Below are positions 58,583 to 64,000 of a stretch of 64,000 nucleotides of DNA, piece after piece. This stretch comes from Candidatus Corynebacterium avicola (lineage in GTDB: Bacteria > Actinomycetota > Actinomycetes > Mycobacteriales > Mycobacteriaceae). The stretch covers positions 34,607 through 98,606 of the forward strand of contig DXGC01000070.1 of NCBI GenBank assembly GCA_019114135.1, given 5' to 3'. The notes under the pieces are model-generated. The model ran no database searches, was not told where the DNA came from, and was given only the letters and a program-made list of their open reading frames with translations. Every line of letters begins with the position of its first letter. Position 1 is the stretch's first letter. The position numbers and the translations under genes were made by a program.

Positions 58583-59782
58583 ATGGGCATGGAGAACTCA
58601 CAGGTTTCCCAGCCCGCGCACGTGATCGTCATCGGCGCCGGTGTCCTCGGTCTCGCCGCCGCCCGCGAACTGGCCGTCCGGGGCAACCACGTGACCCTGT
58701 TGGACGCCGCGGGTCCGGACCGCCCGTTGGCCGGGGCGAGCCACCGCTCCTTCGCCTGGGTCAACGCCAACAACAAGCCCCCGGCCGCCTACCACCGGCT
58801 CAATGCCCAGGCCATCGCCGAACACCACCGGCTGCAGCAGGAGCTCGGCGGTACCTGGTTCCACCAGTCCGGATGCGTGCTCATCGCCCCTCCGGACGCC
58901 ACGGCCGAGCGCATCGAATGGCTCCGCAGCCAGGACTATCCGGTGTGGCCGGTGCCGCGCGAGGACCTTGAGGGACTGGAACCTGCCGTGGACTGGTCGA
59001 CGTTGCCCGGGGCGGCGCTGCACATGCCGTCCGAGGGGTACCTCGACGCCGACCTCTTCGCCGCCGGTCTCACCTCCGGCCTCGCGGCGCGCGGGGTCGA
59101 GATCCAGAAGGCACTGGTCACGCGCATTCTCCCGGACCGGGTGTTGTTCGACGACGGCACCGAGATCAGGTCGGACGCCGTGGTCGTCGCCGCCGGTGCC
59201 GCCTCCCGCGCCTTCGGGCTTCCCGTCGCCGCGGTGGAGGACGCCCCGACACCCCGGGTACACAGCCTGATCGGCCTCACCGCCCCCACCGATGTCCACC
59301 TGGGCCGGGTGGTGATCTCCGAGAGGATCAACCTGCGCCCCCGCCACGACGGGAGGCTCTGGGTGCAGCTCCCGGACGTGGAACACCGGGTCGCCGAAGG
59401 CACCGACCCCGCCGCACAGGACGCACTGCTCGACGACGTGCGTCGCATCATGGAGGCCGAGCTCCACGCAGTGCTGGGCACCACCGTGCCTGTCGAGAAG
59501 GTGTTACTCTCCGCCCGCAGTCTGCCGGAGGACGGCTTCCCGCTCGTCGGTTTCACCGGCCCCGCCCGTCGGGTCTACTCCCTGGTCACCCATTCCGGGA
59601 TGACGCTCTCTGCGCTGCTCGGCCGACTCGCCGCCGCCGAGATCACCGCAGAGCTGGCGGGGAAAGCCGTGCCTGAGGACTCCGAGGTGGCCGAAGCGTC
59701 CGACCTGCTCGCGACGTTCCGCCCCGACCGGGAACAGGCGGCGACGCCCGCGCCGTCCACCCCGTTCGTGGGACGTCAGTAG
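58583..59782 (+). CDS. FAD-dependent amino-acid oxidase (DAO family)
   Basis: A 399-residue flavoenzyme. The FAD site is VIVIGAGVLGLAAARELAVRGNHVTLLD, with GASHRSFAWVNANNKPP next and the second site DAVVVAAGAASRAFGLP. The C-terminal part has LPEDGFPLVGFTGPARRVYSLVTHSGMTLS, typical of the DadA/glycine-oxidase group. It likely oxidises an amino acid or a small amine, giving peroxide. The likely start is ATG 58583 or 58589, which differ by two residues. It is divergent from gntK and is followed 10 bases on by the CHY protein gene. Confidence 0.88.
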   Translation: MGMENSQVSQPAHVIVIGAGVLGLAAARELAVRGNHVTLLDAAGPDRPLAGASHRSFAWVNANNKPPAAYHRLNAQAIAEHHRLQQELGGTWFHQSGCVLIAPPDATAERIEWLRSQDYPVWPVPREDLEGLEPAVDWSTLPGAALHMPSEGYLDADLFAAGLTSGLAARGVEIQKALVTRILPDRVLFDDGTEIRSDAVVVAAGAASRAFGLPVAAVEDAPTPRVHSLIGLTAPTDVHLGRVVISERINLRPRHDGRLWVQLPDVEHRVAEGTDPAAQDALLDDVRRIMEAELHAVLGTTVPVEKVLLSARSLPEDGFPLVGFTGPARRVYSLVTHSGMTLSALLGRLAAAEITAELAGKAVPEDSEVAEASDLLATFRPDREQAATPAPSTPFVGRQ

Positions 59783-59792
59783 GTGCCGCCCA

Positions 59793-60149
59793 ATGACCGC
59801 CGACTCCACTGACGCCGCGCACCTCCTCGGAGGAGTCGGCTGCACCCACTGGAACTCCCCGCTGGACGTGGTCGCGATCCGCTTCCACTGCTGCGGGCGC
59901 ACCTATCCCTGCCTGCACTGCCACGACGAAGCGTCCGACCATACGGTGACACCCTGGCCGACCGACACCGCCGCTGAGCGGGACGTTGACGCTGTGATGT
60001 GCCGGAGCTGCGGCACCTGGCTGAGCGTGGGGGAGTACCTGGAGATCTACGCCGGGCCTGACCAGTGCCGGCGTCCGAGCTGTCCCCACTGCGCCGCGCC
60101 CTTCAACCCCGGCTGCGCCCGGCACATGCACATCTACTTCCAGGTGTGA
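59793..60149 (+). CDS. CHY-type zinc-finger protein
   Basis: A 118-residue protein rich in Cys and His. The metal ligands follow the CHY pattern: CTHW, FHCCGRTYPCLHCHDE, DHTV, MCRSCGTWL, QCRRPSCPHC and GCARHMHIYF. Bacterial members are small relatives of Hot13 and the CHY finger of Pirh2; they bind zinc, and their role is not clear. It begins 10 bases after the oxidase stop, so the two share a transcript. Confidence 0.9.
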   Translation: MTADSTDAAHLLGGVGCTHWNSPLDVVAIRFHCCGRTYPCLHCHDEASDHTVTPWPTDTAAERDVDAVMCRSCGTWLSVGEYLEIYAGPDQCRRPSCPHCAAPFNPGCARHMHIYFQV

Positions 60150-60201
60150 CCGACGCCGGCTCGTCGAGAAGCATCGCGCCCGGAGATGTACGCTGGCTCA
60201 G

Positions 60202-61416
60202 ATGAACGACAGCCGGACCAGGAACGACCATCCGGCGACCGGGCGCTCCCTCGCCGCGGCCGCGTACATCTTCGCCGTCGTGATGATGGGCACCACGATG
60301 CCCACACCGCTGTACCCGGAGATGTCGGCGACCTTCGGCTTCGGCGATGCGGCGACCACCGTGCTCTTCGCCATCTACGCCATCGGCGTCGTCGCCGGCC
60401 TGGTGATCTTCGGTCGGCTCTCCGACACCCTCGGACGTCGACCGGTCCTGGGTATCGCCGTCGTGCTGTCGCTGCTGTCCGCGGGCCTGTTCCTGATCGC
60501 CGGTGCCGGTGACGGGACGACCGTCGGCCTGGTGCTGATGTACATCGGTAGGGTGCTGTCCGGCCTCGCGGCAGGCATCTTCACCTCCACCGGCACCGTC
60601 ACCGTCATGGAGAACTCGCCGGCCGGGCGGGAGAACCTTGCCACTGCGCTGGCCACTGCGGCGAACATCGGCGGCCTGGGCCTGGGCATCCTGATGTCCG
60701 GGGTGGTCGGTTCCGTGGTGGGCGCCCCGCTGACCGCCCCGTTCATCGTGCACGCCGTCCTGTTGGCCCTTGCCGCGGTGTTGTTGCCTGTCGTGCGTGA
60801 CCGGGTCGTCCGCGACCGCTCCGCGGGGTGGCTGCCCCGCCCCCGGGTGCCCGGAGTGCCGGCCGAGTCGCGCACGCTGTTCACCGCAGCGGTTCCGGGA
60901 GCGGTCGCGGGCTACACGATCTGCGGACTGTACTCCTCGGTCACACCGAACTTCATGGCCGCCGAAATGGGCATCTCCGATTCGGCCGCGATCGCGTCGG
61001 TGGCGTCCTCGCTGTTCCTGGCCTCTGCGGTCGGCCAGATCCTGCTGCGCGGTCTGGGCAACAGGACGCTGATGGCGGGCGGTTCAGCGCTGCTGGTGCT
61101 GTGCGGGATCCTGCTGGTCCTGGCGGTGGAGGTGGGGACGCTGCCGCTGCTGATCCTGTCGTCGGTCGTGGGCGGCCTCGGCCAGGGCCTGGTGTTCATG
61201 ACGGGCATGCGGGCAGTGACGGCGGCAGCCCCGCCGGAGGAACGCACCGCCGTGACCACGAGTTTCTTCATCGTCGGCTACCTGTCCCTGACCGTTCCGT
61301 CGATGTTGGCCGGGATACTGACCGTGCCGCTGGGGTTGGTGGGCAGCACCATCGTGTTCAGCGTGCTCATCGTGATCATCGGCGGGGTGAGCATCGCGCA
61401 GGCCCGGCGCTACTGA
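60202..61416 (+). CDS. MFS transporter
   Basis: A 404-residue, twelve-helix major-facilitator transporter. Motif A is GRLSDTLGRRPVLG, and other marks are GRVLSGLAAGIFTSTGT and NIGGLGLGILMSG. It resembles sugar or drug efflux members of the DHA1 group; direction and substrate are not shown. TACGCT at 60189-60194 is seven bases before ATG 60202 and there is no ribosome site, a clear leaderless start. Confidence 0.9.
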   Translation: MNDSRTRNDHPATGRSLAAAAYIFAVVMMGTTMPTPLYPEMSATFGFGDAATTVLFAIYAIGVVAGLVIFGRLSDTLGRRPVLGIAVVLSLLSAGLFLIAGAGDGTTVGLVLMYIGRVLSGLAAGIFTSTGTVTVMENSPAGRENLATALATAANIGGLGLGILMSGVVGSVVGAPLTAPFIVHAVLLALAAVLLPVVRDRVVRDRSAGWLPRPRVPGVPAESRTLFTAAVPGAVAGYTICGLYSSVTPNFMAAEMGISDSAAIASVASSLFLASAVGQILLRGLGNRTLMAGGSALLVLCGILLVLAVEVGTLPLLILSSVVGGLGQGLVFMTGMRAVTAAAPPEERTAVTTSFFIVGYLSLTVPSMLAGILTVPLGLVGSTIVFSVLIVIIGGVSIAQARRY

Positions 61417-61474
61417 CGGCATCTGCCCAGCGGTAACGGCGCCGACGTCGGAATTGCGGGTAGAAACGAGGGGT

Positions 61475-63787
61475 ATGAGCGACTCATCACCGGACACCAC
61501 AGCTCCCGCATCCTCCTCCGTTGACTCCCTCCCCCTCGAGACCCGCGCCGGGCTGGGATCCGGCCAGAACTTCTGGGCCACCAAGGAGGCGGACGGGGTT
61601 CCCTCCATCACCGTGTCGGACGGTCCCCACGGGGTGCGGAAACAGGAAGGTTCCGCGGACCACCTGGGCATCACCGTCAGTCTCCCTGCCACCTGCTTCC
61701 CGCCGGCCGCCGGCCTGTCCCAGAGCTGGGACCCGGAGCTCGTCGAGAAGATCGGAGCCGCGCTGGCCGTCGAGGCACAGGCTGCTGACCTGCAGGTCCT
61801 CCTCGGTCCGGGTGTGAACATCAAGCGTTCACCGCTGGGCGGACGAAACTTCGAGTACTTCTCCGAGGACCCGCACCTCACCGGTGTCATCGGCGAGGCG
61901 TGGGTGAAGGGCATCCAGAGTGGCGGTGTCGGCGCGTCCCTGAAGCACTTCGCACTCAACAACCAGGAGGACGACCGGATGCGTGTCAGCTCCGACGTCG
62001 ATCCCCGTCCGCTGCGTGAGATCTACCTGCGGGCCTTCCGGCGCATCGTGGAGGAGGCCCAGCCGTGGACCGTGATGGCCTCCTACAACAGCTACAACGG
62101 CACCCCGGTCCGCCACAGCCGTTTCCTTCTCACCGACGTTCTCCGAGGTGAATGGGGATTCCGCGGTGCGGTCGTGTCCGACTGGGGTGCCGTCGGTGGC
62201 CGCGTGGACGCCGTGAAGGCCGGCCTCGACCTGCAGATGCCCTACGACGGTGGCGTATCGGACGACGCGGTCGTCGCCGCCGTGCAGGACGGCACCCTCG
62301 ACGAGAAGGACGTCACCCTCGCAGCGTCCCGCGTGGCCTCCCTCGCCGCCGCCGGGAAGAGCGCACACCGGGACGACGCCACGTTCGGGGAGGAGGAGCA
62401 GGCCGCCCACCACGACCTGGCACGCCGGGCGGCCGCGGAGTCGATCGTCCTGCTGAAGAACGACGGGGTCGACGGCCGGCACATCCTGCCGATCGACGCC
62501 AACGGGGTGACCGGCTCGGTCGCCGTCATCGGCGCCTTCGCCGACAATCCCCGCTACCAGGGGGGCGGATCGTCCCACGTCAACCCGACCAAGGTCGACG
62601 TGCCCCTGGACGAGATCAAGGCCCGCCTCGCTGCGCCGGTGACCTTCGCCCGCGGCTTCACCATCGACGGTTCCGGCCCGGAGACAGAGGAAGCCGTCGC
62701 GCTGCGCGACGAGGCTGTGGAGGACGCCCGCCACGCCGACATCGCCGTGGTCTTCCTCGGACTGGCCGATGCCCAGGAGTCCGAGGGCTTCGACCGCACC
62801 GACATCGACCTGCCTGCCGAGCAGCTCGACCTGCTGGCCGCGGTGCGGGAGGTCAACCCGCGTGTGGCCGTGGTCCTCTCCCACGGCGGCGCACTCGCGC
62901 TCGGTGAGGTTGCCGAGTACGCCGGGGCGATCCTCGACGGCAACCTGCTGGGTCAGGGAGGCGGTTCAGGTATCGCCGACGTGCTCACCGGCGCGGTGAA
63001 CCCCTCGGGCAAGCTGACCGAGACCTACCCTGTGCGCCTGGAGGACAACCCGTCCTACCTGGACTTCCCCGGTGAGCACGGGCACGTCCGCTACGGCGAG
63101 GGGCTGTTCGTCGGTTACCGCTGGTACGACGCCCGGAGCCTCCAGGTCGCCTATCCCTTCGGGCACGGCCTGTCCTACACGACCTTCGAGTACGACCAGG
63201 TCTTCGCCCAGCCCGACGACGACGGTGAGGGCATCACCGTCTCGGTGCGGGTGACCAACACCGGGCACCGCGCAGGACGCGAGGTCGTCCAGGCCTATGT
63301 GGCCGTCCCGGAGTCCGACCAGGTCAGGGTGCCGAACGCCTTGGCCGGCTTCGGGTCGGTGTTCCTGGAGCCGGACGAGTCGGCGGAGCTGGAGATCCAT
63401 CTCGACCGCCGGGACCTCGAGTACTGGGACGTGGCGGCCGGGCAGTTCGTGCTGGAGCCGGGGACCTACGAGGTCTCGGTCGGTTCCTCCAGTCGCGACC
63501 TGCGGGAGACTGTGGAGGTCGAGCTCGAGGGCGAGACGGTACGCGTACCCCTGACCATGAACTCCACGCTGGTGGAGGCGCTGGAGAGCCCCGTCGTCGC
63601 CGAGGGACTCGGTGATGTCCTCGGCGCCCTCACCGGGGGCAGTGACGGTGAGAGCTCCGGGTTCGGCGTCGACCCCATGGCGATCATGGGGAGCGTCCCG
63701 CTGGACCGCTTCATCGGCTTCACCGCCGGCGCGGTCTCCACCGAGCAGGTGCAGGAGCTGCTGGACAAGGCCAACGCCCAGCAGTAG
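61475..63787 (+). CDS. GH3 beta-glucosidase
   Basis: A 770-residue glycoside hydrolase family 3 enzyme. The first domain has GPHGVRKQEG, LLGPGVNIKRSPLGGRNFEYFSEDP, KHFALNNQEDDRM and the nucleophile D236 in VSDWGAVGG. The second domain has VLLKNDG and the loop region AVVFLGLADAQESEGFDRTD, which supplies the acid/base. The third is a fibronectin-III-like domain with the start PFGHGLSYTTFEY. An extra 70 residues at the C-terminus have no match I know. No signal peptide is seen, so it works inside the cell on imported glucosides. ATG 61475 follows GAGGGG. Confidence 0.93.
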   Translation: MSDSSPDTTAPASSSVDSLPLETRAGLGSGQNFWATKEADGVPSITVSDGPHGVRKQEGSADHLGITVSLPATCFPPAAGLSQSWDPELVEKIGAALAVEAQAADLQVLLGPGVNIKRSPLGGRNFEYFSEDPHLTGVIGEAWVKGIQSGGVGASLKHFALNNQEDDRMRVSSDVDPRPLREIYLRAFRRIVEEAQPWTVMASYNSYNGTPVRHSRFLLTDVLRGEWGFRGAVVSDWGAVGGRVDAVKAGLDLQMPYDGGVSDDAVVAAVQDGTLDEKDVTLAASRVASLAAAGKSAHRDDATFGEEEQAAHHDLARRAAAESIVLLKNDGVDGRHILPIDANGVTGSVAVIGAFADNPRYQGGGSSHVNPTKVDVPLDEIKARLAAPVTFARGFTIDGSGPETEEAVALRDEAVEDARHADIAVVFLGLADAQESEGFDRTDIDLPAEQLDLLAAVREVNPRVAVVLSHGGALALGEVAEYAGAILDGNLLGQGGGSGIADVLTGAVNPSGKLTETYPVRLEDNPSYLDFPGEHGHVRYGEGLFVGYRWYDARSLQVAYPFGHGLSYTTFEYDQVFAQPDDDGEGITVSVRVTNTGHRAGREVVQAYVAVPESDQVRVPNALAGFGSVFLEPDESAELEIHLDRRDLEYWDVAAGQFVLEPGTYEVSVGSSSRDLRETVEVELEGETVRVPLTMNSTLVEALESPVVAEGLGDVLGALTGGSDGESSGFGVDPMAIMGSVPLDRFIGFTAGAVSTEQVQELLDKANAQQ

Positions 63788-63830
63788 TTCCCGCCGCGGT
63801 CGGATCGCAGCCTAACCAACACCCCTTCGT

Positions 63831-63872
63831 GGCATCGCAAATGAATCCCTGGTCATCGCAAATGGCCGGAAA
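63831..63872. repeat. IS-end-like repeat, second copy
   Basis: CATCGCAAATG occurs twice in direct order (from 63833 and 63854), the second inside TGGTCATCGCAAATGGCCGG (63850-63869). The unit matches the reverse complement of 1264-1303. It lies 35 bases downstream of the transposase-like stop codon, as an IS terminal repeat would. Confidence 0.55.
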
Positions 63873-63906
63873 CGCTCTATGTCAAGCTGTGTGGAGTCAC
63901 CCGACC

Positions 63907-63999
63907 CTAAACGGTTGCTTCCTGCTCGTGGTTGATCCCGACGACCTTCCCCGGCTCGTCAGTCTCCGGTCTGCCCCGGAATCGTTCCGGATGCGCCTC
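63907..63999 (-). CDS. Transposase C-terminus, partial at the window edge
   Basis: The last 30 codons of a minus-strand frame: EAHPERFRGRPETDEP, then GKVVGINHEQEATV and a TAG stop. The pattern HPERF followed by a proline-rich stretch and a V-x-IN ending is common at the C-terminus of IS3-type transposases. The rest lies outside the window. The repeat at 63831-63872 would then be one end of this insertion sequence. Confidence 0.4.
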   Translation of the reverse strand, partial: EAHPERFRGRPETDEPGKVVGINHEQEATV

Positions 64000-64000
64000 G

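Noticed and set aside
1..64000. tRNA, rRNA, prophage or toxin-antitoxin modules
   Set aside because: No T-loop GTTCGAATC context with a fitting acceptor stem, no rRNA stretch, no phage structural genes and no clear two-gene toxin pair were seen.

Overview
The window reads as one chromosomal segment of a high-GC Corynebacterium or very close relative. The support is the gene order marR/universal stress protein - ino1 - DUF5318 - ponA - small membrane protein - rpsF - ssb - rplI - dnaB (a mycolata-type arrangement with no rpsR between ssb and rplI), the high GC with strong G/C third positions, the many starts with a TANNNT -10 hexamer 6-9 bases upstream (leaderless genes), and a tiny amphipathic peptide gene of the corynebacterial porin type. 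I saw no rRNA, tRNA, CRISPR array or prophage. No species is claimed.

Layout. 1-5 kb: a DUF559/AbiEi-like protein, a REP/IS-end-like repeat, a small membrane protein, a MarR-USP operon with a visible operator and terminator, and inositol-phosphate synthase. 5-12 kb: cell-wall PBP (ponA) and the replication/translation block rpsF-ssb-rplI, then a strong terminator, a 0.4 kb cluster of about a dozen DnaA boxes around an AT-rich stretch, and dnaB. 12-20 kb: a MarR/YceI pair with a palindrome over a near-consensus promoter, paired fluoride channels (crcB x2), a DUF4442 protein divergent from thioredoxin, PspA, a DHA2-type efflux pump and a secreted hydrolase.

20-36 kb: a complete aromatic meta-cleavage gene set. 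A four-part Rieske dioxygenase (alpha, ferredoxin, reductase, then beta), a cis-diol dehydrogenase, an extradiol dioxygenase, a C-C hydrolase, a dienoate hydratase, a hydroxy-oxovalerate aldolase and an acylating acetaldehyde dehydrogenase would turn an arene into pyruvate, acetyl-CoA and a side-chain acid, which the adjacent acyl-CoA ligase could activate. An IclR and an XRE-cupin regulator sit at one edge. The same 17-bp palindrome precedes both main transcription units and probably defines the local regulon.

36-50 kb: an AidB-like acyl-CoA dehydrogenase; a minus-strand operon linking a secreted CYTH-like protein, an ABC importer (ATPase, lipoprotein, fused permease) and a metallophosphoesterase; a cytochrome b-type membrane protein with about 370 residues of X-Ala-Pro repeat; two beta-oxidation enzymes; an SDR; and a 31-residue amphipathic peptide gene. 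50-64 kb: regulators (TetR, MarR, AraC) with their palindromic operators, a tandem GNAT protein, a peroxidase, gluconate uptake and kinase (gntP/gntK), an FAD oxidase, a CHY zinc-finger protein, an MFS transporter and a GH3 glucosidase. The window ends in an apparent transposase 3' end whose flanking repeat matches the repeat near position 1250.

The most interesting items are the DnaA-box cluster before dnaB, the shared operator of the aromatic cluster together with its unusual dioxygenase gene order, the CYTH/ABC/phosphoesterase operon, the repeat-tailed cytochrome b, and the tiny peptide gene.
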